Origin: Asticcacaulis currens
Lineage (GTDB): Bacteria; Pseudomonadota; Alphaproteobacteria; Caulobacterales; Caulobacteraceae
Direction of reading: 5' to 3'
DNA: 64,000 nt
Assembly: GCF_028550395.1 (NCBI RefSeq)
Contig: NZ_JAQQKW010000006.1
Coordinates: 62,001-126,000, forward strand
The notes beneath the pieces were generated by a model that was not told the origin of the DNA, ran no database searches, and saw only the letters and a program-made list of their open reading frames with translations. Shown here piece after piece: positions 8,091 through 16,787 of the stretch; within the stretch, counting starts at the first letter, position 1, and each line of letters opens with the position of its first letter. Made by a program: the position numbers and the translations under genes.

Positions 8091-8726
8091 TCACCAACTG
8101 TAGTTAAAACTGATGCTTATACGGATATCTTCAGAAAGGTTGATCGGCACTTCGTGACGCAGCCAGCTTTCCCACATCAGGATCGTGCCGGGCTTTGGCG
8201 CCTCATAGACGAAGGGTTGATGCTCGCGCTTGGCCCCTTCCTTGCGCGGCGGCGAATTCATAAAGCTGGTCAGGCGCGGGTCTTCGAATTTGAGCGCGCT
8301 GGCCCCATCGGGCACGCTGACATAAAAAGTGCCTGAAATCAGGCTGTGCGGGTGGATGTGGTTCGAATGGTGCCCCATGGGCTCCAGAATATTGATCCAC
8401 ATATTGTCGAGCTTTAGCGCCCCGGCGGGCAGGTCGTATTCCAGAATCTCGACAAAGCGCGCGGCGTGGGCGTCGGTATGCGCCTTGAGGTCTTCAAAGG
8501 CGCTGGCCAGAAGGGGCAGGTTGTTCAGCGACCCATAGGAGGTGTAGCCGAGATAACCCTTTTGCTGCGACCAGTTTTGCCCGGCCTCGTCCTCATCGGC
8601 GAAGGCGCGGCAGGTGTCGTCGATCTCCTCCAGATAGGCCGCGAAATCCGGCATGTCCGACAGGTCGGCGCGGTAGATTTCGGTGGTGAACAAAGGCGTG
8701 ACGGTGGAGGCGTAAGGCTGGGTCAT
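8091..8726 (-). CDS. Putative 2OG-Fe(II) oxygenase (TIGR02466 type)
   Basis: A 211-aa protein resembling the TIGR02466 family of putative 2-oxoglutarate/iron oxygenases. Features are NMWINILEPMGHHSNHIHPH with candidate metal ligands His123/His125, ISGTFYVSVPDG, a distal His191 in WLRHEVP and Arg202 (IRISISFNYSW) where 2-oxoglutarate would be gripped. The substrate is unknown. It sits between DUF805 (37 bases upstream) and the Gfo/Idh/MocA gene (1-base gap), all leftward, suggesting a shared transcript and possibly linked oxidative steps, though that is inference. Confidence 0.82.
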   Translation of the reverse strand: MTQPYASTVTPLFTTEIYRADLSDMPDFAAYLEEIDDTCRAFADEDEAGQNWSQQKGYLGYTSYGSLNNLPLLASAFEDLKAHTDAHAARFVEILEYDLPAGALKLDNMWINILEPMGHHSNHIHPHSLISGTFYVSVPDGASALKFEDPRLTSFMNSPPRKEGAKREHQPFVYEAPKPGTILMWESWLRHEVPINLSEDIRISISFNYSW

Positions 8727-8762
8727 GCTGCCTTTTCGCCCAAAGGGGCGCGCGCGGCAAGC

Positions 8763-9275
8763 CTATTCGAAGACGCTGAGGTCGGGCGCGGCCTTTTGTC
8801 CCGGCGGCGGGCCATAACGGTTGGCTCCCTTAGTGCCGGGGATGAAGCAGAGGATCAGGGTCAGTGCCCTGTTTAGCCAGCCTACAGCCTCCGAGACCTG
8901 GCGCAGCGTCCGTGTGAGAGCTTCGTATTCCGGGTTAATGCCTGTACTGTTTTCCGGAAAAACGGGCACTATCCATGGCGACACTATAAAAAGAAGCGAA
9001 GTGAGGAACGGCAACAAAAAGAACAGGGCGGGCCAGATCGGCCCATTCAAGTCTTTCAGCCTGCGTACCGCCAGTGCGTAGCTGGGCCATATCAACACAA
9101 AGGCCAGCAGCCCGAAGACGCTGAGAACCGGGCTGGCGATAGAAATGCCGGTATTCATTATTCCCGGTAACAGAAAAGCATAGGCCGCAAACAAACCCAG
9201 CGATGTCGATACCATAAACAACGCATAGGGCAGGCGCGCGGTACGCCCTTTGGTGGACAACAGAAAACGCCACAT
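8763..9275 (-). CDS. DUF805 membrane protein
   Basis: A 170-aa integral membrane protein of the DUF805 family: an N-terminal RTARLPYALF-like motif (the family's GRxxRxxYW-type entry), then four hydrophobic segments (about residues 20-40, 47-68, 78-105, 140-155) and the VRRLKDLN motif that marks the family. DUF805 proteins have no agreed biochemical role. The ribosome binding site lies in the 3' arm of a 10-bp hairpin just upstream (9284-9326). Leftward, likely in one group with the SIMPL gene upstream and the oxygenase downstream. Confidence 0.85.
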   Translation of the reverse strand: MWRFLLSTKGRTARLPYALFMVSTSLGLFAAYAFLLPGIMNTGISIASPVLSVFGLLAFVLIWPSYALAVRRLKDLNGPIWPALFFLLPFLTSLLFIVSPWIVPVFPENSTGINPEYEALTRTLRQVSEAVGWLNRALTLILCFIPGTKGANRYGPPPGQKAAPDLSVFE

Positions 9276-9283
9276 ACAAAACT

Positions 9284-9326
9284 CCCCCCGGTGGTTGTGA
9301 CAGGTAACCTATCACTCACCGGGGGG
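9284..9326 (-). promoter_or_regulatory. Hairpin covering the DUF805 ribosome binding site
   Basis: CCCCCCGGTG and CACCGGGGGG form a perfect 10-bp stem enclosing a second GTGA-AGGT/ACCT-TCAC stem. Read leftward, the Shine-Dalgarno GGGGGGAG of the DUF805 gene is the 3' arm of the stem, and only a short GTTTTG follows. It could hide the ribosome site or act as a partial terminator between SIMPL and DUF805. Confidence 0.6.
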
Positions 9327-9351
9327 CGTTGTCATGCGTTCAGGGTAAGGC

Positions 9352-10095
9352 CTATTCCAACTCGAACTCGGCATTGAGCGTCATCGCGGTCGAAACCTCG
9401 CCGCCGGCGATGGCGGTATCGGACTCGGCCTTCATGGCCATGGCGCGAACCATCGGCATGGGCGGCGGCGCGGACATGGCGGCATTTTCGTTCAGCGACT
9501 TGATACGCTTCACCGTCTTGCCCAGCGATTTGGCATAAAGCTCGGCGCGCGCCATCAGGGTCTTGGTCGCTTCGATGCGCGCCTTGTCCTCGGCGGCCGA
9601 CGGGTCTTTGAGGCCGAAGGAGATGCCGTCGATCTGGTTGATACCGGCCTTGACCACCGCGTCGATGGCCCCGCCCAGCTTCTTGACCTCTTCGACGCGC
9701 ACACTGATGCGGTTGCTGGCCTGATAGCCGCGCAAGGTCGGCGTACCGCCATTTTGCGGGTAATCATAGACGGCGTTGAGGCTGAGGCCGGTCGTCTGCA
9801 CATTCTTGTCGGCAATGCCCTGCGCCTTTACGGCGGCGAAGACGCTGTTCATCTTCTGGGCGTTGAGCTTCATGGCCTCTTCGGCGGTTTTGGCCTCGGT
9901 GACGACGCCAAAGGTGATGAAGGCGACGTCCGGCGTCGAGCGCACCTCGGCCGTTTCCGACAGGGTGAGCAGGGTGCCCATAGGGTGATGCGCCATGCGC
10001 TCCGCCATCGGCGCTTCCGGGGTTTGGGCCATCACCGGTGCGGCGGCGGTCATCAGGGCGAGGGCAGCGGCGGAAACCGCGAACATCCGTTTCAT
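9352..10095 (-). CDS. SIMPL-domain (DUF541/YggE-like) periplasmic protein
   Basis: A 247-aa exported protein with a clear signal peptide (MKRMFAVSAAALALMTAAAP, cut after VMAQ). The SIMPL domain is recognised by LTLSETAEVRSTPDVAFITFGV near the start, KMNSVFAAVKAQGIADKNVQTTGLSLNAVYDY in the middle and RYEASNRISVRV-like GYQASNRISVRVEEV. YggE-type proteins are linked to oxidative-stress tolerance and form ring-like assemblies, but the molecular role is unclear. First gene of a leftward group with DUF805, oxygenase-like and oxidoreductase genes. Confidence 0.9.
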   Translation of the reverse strand: MKRMFAVSAAALALMTAAAPVMAQTPEAPMAERMAHHPMGTLLTLSETAEVRSTPDVAFITFGVVTEAKTAEEAMKLNAQKMNSVFAAVKAQGIADKNVQTTGLSLNAVYDYPQNGGTPTLRGYQASNRISVRVEEVKKLGGAIDAVVKAGINQIDGISFGLKDPSAAEDKARIEATKTLMARAELYAKSLGKTVKRIKSLNENAAMSAPPPMPMVRAMAMKAESDTAIAGGEVSTAMTLNAEFELE

Positions 10096-10375
10096 AAGTG
10101 TCTCTCTTCGTTTCTGTCTCTTAGGCGCGCAAGCGCTGGTAAACGGGTCTGGCGGTCCTCCGTGGCCTCTTTATGACCCTGGCTTGACCGCCACAGGGCG
10201 GAAGATGCCCCGCCTGTGTGTCAATAATCCATGTGCGCGTGTGAACGACGCATGAACCCGCCTGACGATTTCGCGTCAGCTTCCTCACCGCCGTGTCTGG
10301 GGTGTTGAAAATGCCGATACAGGGCTTTAAATCGGGGCGTGAGCGTGTTAGGCACGCATCCCCTGCCTTTGGTGC

Positions 10376-10451
10376 GGGCGTGTAGCTCAATGGTTAGAGC
10401 CGACCGCTCATAACGGTCTGGTTGGGGGTTCGAGTCCCTCCGCGCCTACCA
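10376..10451 (+). tRNA. tRNA with CAU anticodon (elongator Met or Ile2)
   Basis: A full cloverleaf is visible: acceptor GGGCGTG/CGCGCCT, D arm GCTC/GAGC, anticodon stem GACCG/CGGTC with loop CTCATAA (anticodon CAT), T arm with TTCGAGT loop, discriminator A and an encoded CCA. It lacks the three G-C pairs of initiator tRNA. The short D loop and loop-closing bases resemble lysidine-type tRNA-Ile2 as in E. coli ileX, but elongator Met cannot be excluded. The first acceptor pair is G-U. Confidence 0.96.
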
Positions 10452-10555
10452 ATCCTCATCCCGCCTGACAGAGCCCGGCCCGCCGTAAAATTTTCGCATG
10501 ACCCGTGCGGGGAAAGAGCGTAAGCCTTGCGGCAAATCAGCCATCGGGGGCCTTC

Positions 10556-11428
10556 ATGACCGACGCCATCGCACTTCTTATCCCGCCGCGCGAAAAGGAT
10601 CTGGGCGGCTTTACCGTCAAGCGCATCCTGCCGTTCGCCAAACACCGCATGGTCGGGCCGTGGATATTTTTCGATCATATGGGGCCGGCGGTGTTTGAGC
10701 CGGGCAAGGGCACCAATGTCCGGCCGCACCCACATATCAACCTGGCCACCGTCACCTATCTGTTTGACGGTCATATCCACCACCGCGACTCGCTGGGCTC
10801 GGATCAGGTCATCACACCGGGGGCCATCAATCTGATGGTGGCGGGCAGGGGCATTGTCCATTCCGAACGCGAGCCGCTTGAAGGGATCGACACCACGCGG
10901 CAACTGCACGGGCTGCAACTGTGGCACGCCCTGCCGGAGGCCGACGAAGAGATCGACGCCGCCTTCTTCCACTATGACGCCGAAGAGATACCGGCACTGA
11001 CGGTCGAAGGTGTGCCGGTGCGCGTGATGATGGGGTCGGCCTATGGCGTCTCGTCTCCGGTCAAGACCTATGCCGAGACGCTGTATCTGGAGGCGCGCCT
11101 GAGCGCCGGGCAGGCGCTGGTCCTGCCGGATCATGTGGTTGAGCGGGCGCTCTACGTCGTGTCAGGCCGCGCGGCTGTCAATGGCACGCCGGTCGAAGCC
11201 TCGCACATGGTCGTTCTCAACGCCGGTGCGACGGTCAGCGTCACGACCGACGCTGAGGCGCAACTGGCCCTGATCGGCGGCGAGCCCTTTACCGAGCGCC
11301 ACATCTACTGGAATTTCGTCTCGTCGCGCAAGGAACGCATCGAGCAGGCCAAGGCCGACTGGCGCGACGGGCGCTTCCCCAAGGTGCCGGGCGACGAGAT
11401 CGAATTCATCCCGCTGCCGGTCGAATGA
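10556..11428 (+). CDS. Pirin-family cupin protein
   Basis: A 290-aa bicupin of the pirin family. The N-terminal cupin has FDHMGP followed by RPHPHINLATVTYLFDGHIHHRDSLGS, giving the His/His/His ligands of the single metal site, and GAINLMVAGRGIVHSER supplies the fourth ligand Glu region. Pirins have quercetinase or redox-sensor roles in different bacteria, so the exact job is open. Start 10556 is chosen over 10505 because it matches the MTDAIALLIPPREKDLGGF family N-terminus and has GGGGG at suitable distance. It overlaps the OsmC gene by 4 bases (ATGA), showing translational coupling. Confidence 0.92.
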   Translation: MTDAIALLIPPREKDLGGFTVKRILPFAKHRMVGPWIFFDHMGPAVFEPGKGTNVRPHPHINLATVTYLFDGHIHHRDSLGSDQVITPGAINLMVAGRGIVHSEREPLEGIDTTRQLHGLQLWHALPEADEEIDAAFFHYDAEEIPALTVEGVPVRVMMGSAYGVSSPVKTYAETLYLEARLSAGQALVLPDHVVERALYVVSGRAAVNGTPVEASHMVVLNAGATVSVTTDAEAQLALIGGEPFTERHIYWNFVSSRKERIEQAKADWRDGRFPKVPGDEIEFIPLPVE

Positions 11429-11844
11429 TGTCAGATATGATCTCTGCACGAGTCGAGGAGACTCATATCTCCGATTTCAGCGTGGCTATCGAGGTCAGCG
11501 GCCATCGCCTGAGCGGCGACGAACCTGAATCGCAAGGGGGGCTGAACCTCGCGCCGTCGCCCTATGACTATCTAACGGCGGCGCTGGGCGAATGCACGGC
11601 CATGACCGTGCGCTGGTACGCCAAACAAAAAGGCTGGCCCTTGCAGGAGGTTCGCGTGGACCTGACCCACGAAAAGGTCGCCGGTCACGAATCGGGCAAG
11701 GCCGATATCTTCCGCAAGTCGGTGACGATTATCGGTGACCAGCTCAGCGACGAGCAGCGGCAAAGACTGCACGACATTGCTGCCAAATGCCCGGTGCACA
11801 AAACCCTGACGGGTGGGGCGTTTATCGAGACCTTTACGGCGTAA
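11425..11844 (+). CDS. OsmC-family peroxiredoxin-like protein
   Basis: A 139-aa OsmC/Ohr-superfamily protein that would reduce organic hydroperoxides. The two signature cysteines are present: Cys57 in [13 protein letters not shown] and Cys122 in KCPVHKTL. The [13 protein letters not shown] segment before Cys57 is diagnostic. Coupled by a 4-base overlap to the pirin gene, suggesting a two-gene stress or detoxification operon. Confidence 0.93.
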   Translation: MMSDMISARVEETHISDFSVAIEVSGHRLSGDEPESQGGLNLAPSPYDYLTAALGECTAMTVRWYAKQKGWPLQEVRVDLTHEKVAGHESGKADIFRKSVTIIGDQLSDEQRQRLHDIAAKCPVHKTLTGGAFIETFTA

Positions 11845-11940
11845 TCAAGCGTTTCCGTCGCTTTCGTTTGAAACAATTATGACTTTACAGGGCGGGACAG
11901 GCCTCTCTAATGTTCCGCAAACAGTCATAGGATAGCGTCA

Positions 11941-13869
11941 ATGAAAAAAGGCATGATGGTCAGCGCAGCGGTTGTGGCGGCGGCCCTGTTTTCGGTTCCG
12001 GTGTCGGCTCAGGTCACGGCCCCTCTGCCGCCCCCCTTGCCGGTGTCGGCGCAGGTCGATTATCCCGGCACGCTGAAGGTCTATGTCGATGCCACTGACA
12101 CGCAGCAGCGCGTCATGCGCGTGCGTCAGGTTATTCCGGTGGCCAAGTCCGGTCCCTTCACCCTGATCATGCCGCGCTGGCTGCCCGGCAAGCACGCCCC
12201 GCGTCCGCAGGCGGACAAGATCGCCAATGTGCGGTTTTCGGCGGGCGGTCAGAACCTGAGCTGGCTGCGCGATCCGGTTGAAGTGACAGCCTTTCATATC
12301 GACGTGCCCGCCGGTGCCAAGGAAGTGGTGGCCGAGTTCGACTTCCTGACCCCCATGACCACGGCGGCCGGCCGCGTGGTGGTCACCGACGTCATGGCCA
12401 ACCTGCAATGGGAAAACCTGTCCATGTATCCGGCAGGCTATGCGGTGAAGCGCGTGCCGGTCGAGCTGACGCTGAAACTGCCCGAAGGCTGGGACTATGC
12501 GGCGGCGCTCGATGTGGCGTCGAAGAATGCCGACGGCACCGTGACCTTCAAGCCGCTGCCTTATGAGCACTTTATCGACTCGCCGATGTTTGCGGGTAAG
12601 TTCAGCAAAACCTTCGACCTCAGCGCCGATCCCAAGGTGCCGGTACGTATGCACGTCTTTGCCGACAAGCCGGGCGATCTGGCCGCCACCGATGAGCAGA
12701 TTGCCATTCACAGGAAGATGGTGGCGCAGGCGGTCAAGGTCTTCAAATCGCAGCACTACGACCATTACGACTTCCTCGTCCACCTGTCGGAAGAGCTGGG
12801 CGATATCGGGCTTGAGCATCACCGCTCGTCCGAAAATGGCCACGACTCCACCTATTTCACCGAGTGGAAGACCAACTATGTCGGGCGCGACCTGCTGGCG
12901 CACGAATATACCCATTCCTGGGACGGCAAGTTCCGACGCGGTGCCGACCTTTATAATCCCGACTTCCACACCCCCATGCGCAACAGCCTGCTGTGGGTCT
13001 ATGAGGGGCAGACGCAGTTCTGGGGCTATGTCCTGTCGGCGCGCTCGGGTCTCTACACGCCGGAGCAGGCCAAACAGGCCATCGCGCTGATCGCCGCGCA
13101 GTATGACAACTTCTCCGGTTCGCAATGGCGTCCGGTGCTCGACACCACAAATGATCCGATCCTGTCGGCGCGTCAGCCCAAGAACTGGCTGAGCCAGCAG
13201 CGCAACGAAGACTATTACAATGTCGGTCTTCTGATCTGGCTCGACGCCGATACGCTGATCCGCGAAAAGACCAATAACAAGAAGTCGCTGGACGATTTCG
13301 CCGGCCTGTTCTTCGGCATCAAGGACGGCTCGTGGACGCCGGAAACCTATGAGTTCAAGGACGTGGTGGCGGCGCTCAACAGCGTTTACGCCTATGACTG
13401 GGACACCTTCCTCAAGACGCGCGTGAATGAGACCTCAAAGGGCACCTTCCTCGACGGGCTGGAGCGCGGGGGGTACAAGCTGACCTATAGCGACACGCCG
13501 ACCGACTGGTTCAAGGCGCGCGAAAAGAAGGGCAAGGGCGTGGACCTCAGCTATTCGCTGGGCCTGTCCCTGACCGCCACGGGTGACATCAGCAGCGTCT
13601 TCTGGGACAGCCCGGCCTTCAAGGCCGGACTGGGGCAGGGGATGAGCGTGGTCGCGGTCAACGGCACCGCCTATGAGGGCGACGGTCTTAAGGCCGCTAT
13701 TGCCGACGCGGCGAAGCCGGACGGCAAGCCGGTCGAACTGCTGATCAAGCGGGGCAAGACCTATAAGACGGTGACAATCGACTATAAGGGCGGTCTGCGC
13801 TATCCGCGCCTTGAGCGCATCGACGGCAAGAAGGCCTATCTCGACGATATTCTGGCCGAGAAAAAATAA
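11941..13869 (+). CDS. M61-family metallopeptidase with PDZ domain (1)
   Basis: A 642-aa exported zinc peptidase of family M61 (glycyl aminopeptidase type). A signal peptide covers residues 1-23. An N-terminal beta domain runs to about 240, then the catalytic domain has HEYTH at 321-325 followed by SWDGKFRR, and the third ligand region WVYEGQTQFWG (Glu355). A C-terminal PDZ-like domain (about 520-610; GLGQGMSVVAVNGTAYEGDGL) follows. A second M61 enzyme with a more divergent sequence lies at 40736. Rightward, 73 bases before the esterase gene. Confidence 0.93.
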   Translation: MKKGMMVSAAVVAAALFSVPVSAQVTAPLPPPLPVSAQVDYPGTLKVYVDATDTQQRVMRVRQVIPVAKSGPFTLIMPRWLPGKHAPRPQADKIANVRFSAGGQNLSWLRDPVEVTAFHIDVPAGAKEVVAEFDFLTPMTTAAGRVVVTDVMANLQWENLSMYPAGYAVKRVPVELTLKLPEGWDYAAALDVASKNADGTVTFKPLPYEHFIDSPMFAGKFSKTFDLSADPKVPVRMHVFADKPGDLAATDEQIAIHRKMVAQAVKVFKSQHYDHYDFLVHLSEELGDIGLEHHRSSENGHDSTYFTEWKTNYVGRDLLAHEYTHSWDGKFRRGADLYNPDFHTPMRNSLLWVYEGQTQFWGYVLSARSGLYTPEQAKQAIALIAAQYDNFSGSQWRPVLDTTNDPILSARQPKNWLSQQRNEDYYNVGLLIWLDADTLIREKTNNKKSLDDFAGLFFGIKDGSWTPETYEFKDVVAALNSVYAYDWDTFLKTRVNETSKGTFLDGLERGGYKLTYSDTPTDWFKAREKKGKGVDLSYSLGLSLTATGDISSVFWDSPAFKAGLGQGMSVVAVNGTAYEGDGLKAAIADAAKPDGKPVELLIKRGKTYKTVTIDYKGGLRYPRLERIDGKKAYLDDILAEKK

Positions 13870-13942
13870 GGTTCGGCGGGCGTCGACGCAGGGTGAAAAA
13901 ACCGTGGTGCGTATCACAGACTGTACCTTGCGGAGATTTCCT

Positions 13943-14887
13943 ATGCGCCTGACGCCCGTCCTGCTGTGTCTTCTGATGGCCGCGTCCGTCCCTGCCTCAG
14001 CGCAGGGGCCGCTGCGTGAGCGTTTAAAAGCGCGCTACGTGGAGCGGCTTCAGGATGGTGAGACGCCGGAAGAGGGCCCGCGCGCCTATACGGTCGTCCT
14101 GCCCGGCACCACCCCACAGACCGTCAGTTATGGGGCTGACCCCTTACAGGCGATGGATGTTTACAGTCCGGTCAATGCCCGCAATGCGCCGATGATTGTC
14201 ATGGTGCATGGCGGCGGCTGGCGGACCGGCGACAAGGCCAATAGCGGCGTGGTCGAAAACAAGGTCAAGCACTGGCTGCCCCAGGGCTATATCGTCGTCA
14301 GCATCAACTACCGCCTGTTGCCGCAGGCGGATGCCTATGCGCAGGCCGAGGACGTGGCGGCAGCATTGGCCTATGTTCAGAAAAACGCTGCCAACTGGGG
14401 CGGGGATGTCTCGCGCCTGATCCTGATGGGGCACAGCGCCGGGGCGCAACTGGTGGCCCTGACCTCAGCCGACCCGTCGGTGGTGACGGCAAAGGGCGGG
14501 CGACTGTGGGCCGGGACGGTGGTGCTGGACTCGGCGACGCTCGACCTGCGGGCCACGATGACGCAAAAGCGCGTGCTGCCGCTCTATACCAACGCCTTTG
14601 GCAGCGATCCGAAGCGTTGGGCGCAGGCCTCGCCGCTGGAGCGTCTGACGCCGCAGGCTGTACCCATGATGATGGTCTGTTCGACCCAGCGCAAGGACCG
14701 GCCCTGCGATCAGGCCGACACCTTCAGCCGGGCTCTGCGGCAACTGGGCAAGCCTGCCCCGGTGCAGAAGGAAGACAAGAGCCACGGCGAAATCAACAAG
14801 ATGGTCGGCGTGCCCGGTCCCTATACCGACGCCATCGACGCCTTTATCGCGGCGCGTTTAGGGCAGGCTCTGGGGGCCCACAAATAG
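13943..14887 (+). CDS. Exported alpha/beta hydrolase (esterase)
   Basis: A 314-aa secreted hydrolase. A signal peptide (MRLTPVLLCLLMAASVPASA) is followed by an alpha/beta-hydrolase fold with the oxyanion motif HGGGW (89-93) and the nucleophile elbow GHSAG (163-167, Ser165), as in the hormone-sensitive-lipase/BD-FAE group; the catalytic His is probably in EDKSHGEINKM. Start 13943 gives the signal peptide; the in-frame upstream codon at 13811 lies inside the M61 gene. Its last 30 bases overlap the convergent antiporter gene. Confidence 0.88.
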   Translation: MRLTPVLLCLLMAASVPASAQGPLRERLKARYVERLQDGETPEEGPRAYTVVLPGTTPQTVSYGADPLQAMDVYSPVNARNAPMIVMVHGGGWRTGDKANSGVVENKVKHWLPQGYIVVSINYRLLPQADAYAQAEDVAAALAYVQKNAANWGGDVSRLILMGHSAGAQLVALTSADPSVVTAKGGRLWAGTVVLDSATLDLRATMTQKRVLPLYTNAFGSDPKRWAQASPLERLTPQAVPMMMVCSTQRKDRPCDQADTFSRALRQLGKPAPVQKEDKSHGEINKMVGVPGPYTDAIDAFIAARLGQALGAHK

Positions 14888-15862
14888 CCACGCCATATAG
14901 GCGGCATAGAGGCCGAGGAACAGAAGGCCGCTCAGCCGCCCGACCTTTTGATCGAACAGGATGATCAGCAGGGTCAGAGCGGCGACGCCCAAGGCGACCG
15001 GCATGTCTATCTGTGCCATCTGAGGCGCTATGCGCAAGGGGGCAATGCAGGCCGTCACCCCTAAAATGCCCAGTATATTGAAGATGTTGCTGCCGATCAG
15101 ATTGCCGAGGCTGACCTCGCCCTGACGGCGGAAGGCGGCGATAATCGTCACGGTCAGTTCGGGCAGGGACGTGCCGACCGCCACCAGAGTCAGGCCGATC
15201 ACGGCCTCCGAAATACCAAAACCACGGGCGACGTTTTCGGCCCCGCGCACCAGCGCGTCGGCCCCGCTGACCAGCATTAGCAAGCCCACCGCTACCCAGA
15301 TCAGGGCCACAAGGGGTGACCCCTGACGTTCACTATCGGGTTCCCCGGCCGGAGCCGTATCCTTACCTGTCAGGACCTTTTCCCAGACATAGACACCCAT
15401 CAGATAGACGGCGAATATGCCCAGCATGATCCATCCGTGATCCCGTGTCACCACGCCCTGCAAACCCAGCCACAAAAGGCCCGCCGTGACGGCGCACATG
15501 ATCAGGGCGTCCCGCTTCAGGCTCAGACCCGTCGCCACCATTGGCGACAGCAGGGCGCCAACGCCCATGATCAGCAAGATATTGGCGATATTGGAGCCGA
15601 CGACATTGCCGACGGCTATGTCGGGTGACCCTTTGAGCGCCGACTGCACCGACACCATCAGTTCCGGGGCCGACGTGCCCATGCCGACCACGGTGAGGCC
15701 GATCACCAGACGTGACAGTCGCAGGTTCAGCGCAAGGGCCACCGCCCCCCGGATCAGGCTCTCGCCCCCGACAAACAGGAGGCCCAGTCCGCCGATGATC
15801 AGTACGTAATCGAGCCAGGCGGCGTCGATATAGGCGGCGATAAAATTGATGATGGCATCCAT
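14858..15862 (-). CDS. CaCA-family calcium/sodium antiporter (YrbG type)
   Basis: A 334-aa inner-membrane cation antiporter with ten or so membrane segments in two inverted halves. The alpha repeats are clear: GMGTSAPELMVS with GNVVGSNIANILLI in the first half, and AVGTSLPELTVTI with GNLIGSNIFNILGI in the second, carrying the ion-binding Glu and Asn/Ser residues. A charged loop (GKDTAPAGEPDSERQG) links the halves. ATG 15862 is preferred to 15880 because GGGGGT lies just upstream. Monocistronic, divergent from rsmE, with a 30-base tail overlap with the esterase gene. Confidence 0.92.
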   Translation of the reverse strand: MDAIINFIAAYIDAAWLDYVLIIGGLGLLFVGGESLIRGAVALALNLRLSRLVIGLTVVGMGTSAPELMVSVQSALKGSPDIAVGNVVGSNIANILLIMGVGALLSPMVATGLSLKRDALIMCAVTAGLLWLGLQGVVTRDHGWIMLGIFAVYLMGVYVWEKVLTGKDTAPAGEPDSERQGSPLVALIWVAVGLLMLVSGADALVRGAENVARGFGISEAVIGLTLVAVGTSLPELTVTIIAAFRRQGEVSLGNLIGSNIFNILGILGVTACIAPLRIAPQMAQIDMPVALGVAALTLLIILFDQKVGRLSGLLFLGLYAAYMAWLFVGPQSLP

Positions 15863-15962
15863 GTCCGCACCCCCGGTCATTAACCATCCTGCCCTGACGC
15901 GTCCTTAAGGACAAGGTTATTCGTCGCTTGGCGTCCGGGGCGTGAGGCAGTATGACAGCCTC

Positions 15963-16709
15963 ATGATCCGACTGTTTATCGCCGAAACCACGCCGCCCTT
16001 TGCCGACGGGCTGATCTTCCCGCTCAATCCCGATCAGGCGCGCTATGTCGCCGCCGTGATGCGGCTGGGGGAGGGCGATGAGGTCAGCGTCTTTAATGGC
16101 CGCGATGGCGAATGGCGTGGCCGTTTGCACAGCGTTAGCAAGAAGCACGTCCATGTCGAGCTGGTGGCGCAGACGCGCGCGCAACCGGCCGCAGGCAATG
16201 CCCCGAAGCTATTGATCGCGCTGGTAAAACGTGCGCGCTTGGAAGCCATCATCGAGAAAGCGACCGAGCTCGGCGCGGGCGAAATTCAACTGTTGATCAC
16301 GCGCCGCACCAATGCCGACCACACCAATGTCGCGCGTCTGCAATTGATCGCGCAGGAGGCGGCGGAGCAGACCGAGCGCCTCGACGTGCCGCAGGTTCTG
16401 GCCCCCGTCAAACTGGAGGTCTATCTGAAAACCGCAGCGGAAACCCTGATCTATGGCGACGAGGATTCCACCCACGAAACGGGGGAACGCACCATCCCGC
16501 CCATGCTGGAAGCACTGAGCGGGCTGGGCGAAGGGGCGGTGTCCATCCTGATCGGACCGGAAGGCGGGTTCGACGCGGTCGAGCGTCAGACCCTGAGTGC
16601 CCTGCCGAACGCCATGGCCGTCAATCTGGGGCCGCGCATCCTGCGCGCCGACACGGCGGCCCTTTCCGCGCTGACCCTGTATCAGGCCGCAAAGGGTGAC
16701 TGGAAATAG
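15963..16709 (+). CDS. rsmE: 16S rRNA m3U1498 methyltransferase RsmE
   Basis: A 248-aa SPOUT-class enzyme that methylates N3 of U1498 in 16S rRNA. The N-terminal PUA-like part (MIRLFIAE, YVAAVMRLGEGDEVSVFNGRDGEW) and the SPOUT knot region (KRARLEAIIEKATELGAGEIQLLITRRT, ILIGPEGGFDAVE, LGPRILRADTAALSALTLYQ) are both present. The GPEGGF and LRADTA motifs form the S-adenosylmethionine site. Start 15963 matches the family N-terminus. It precedes gshA by 78 bases; co-transcription is possible. Confidence 0.95.
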   Translation: MIRLFIAETTPPFADGLIFPLNPDQARYVAAVMRLGEGDEVSVFNGRDGEWRGRLHSVSKKHVHVELVAQTRAQPAAGNAPKLLIALVKRARLEAIIEKATELGAGEIQLLITRRTNADHTNVARLQLIAQEAAEQTERLDVPQVLAPVKLEVYLKTAAETLIYGDEDSTHETGERTIPPMLEALSGLGEGAVSILIGPEGGFDAVERQTLSALPNAMAVNLGPRILRADTAALSALTLYQAAKGDWK

Positions 16710-16787
16710 TTTAGACTTATTCGCTTGTGCCGCTGGGCCCTTACGCCCATATACCCGTGAATTGCAATTGAGCCTGTTACTTTAGGG

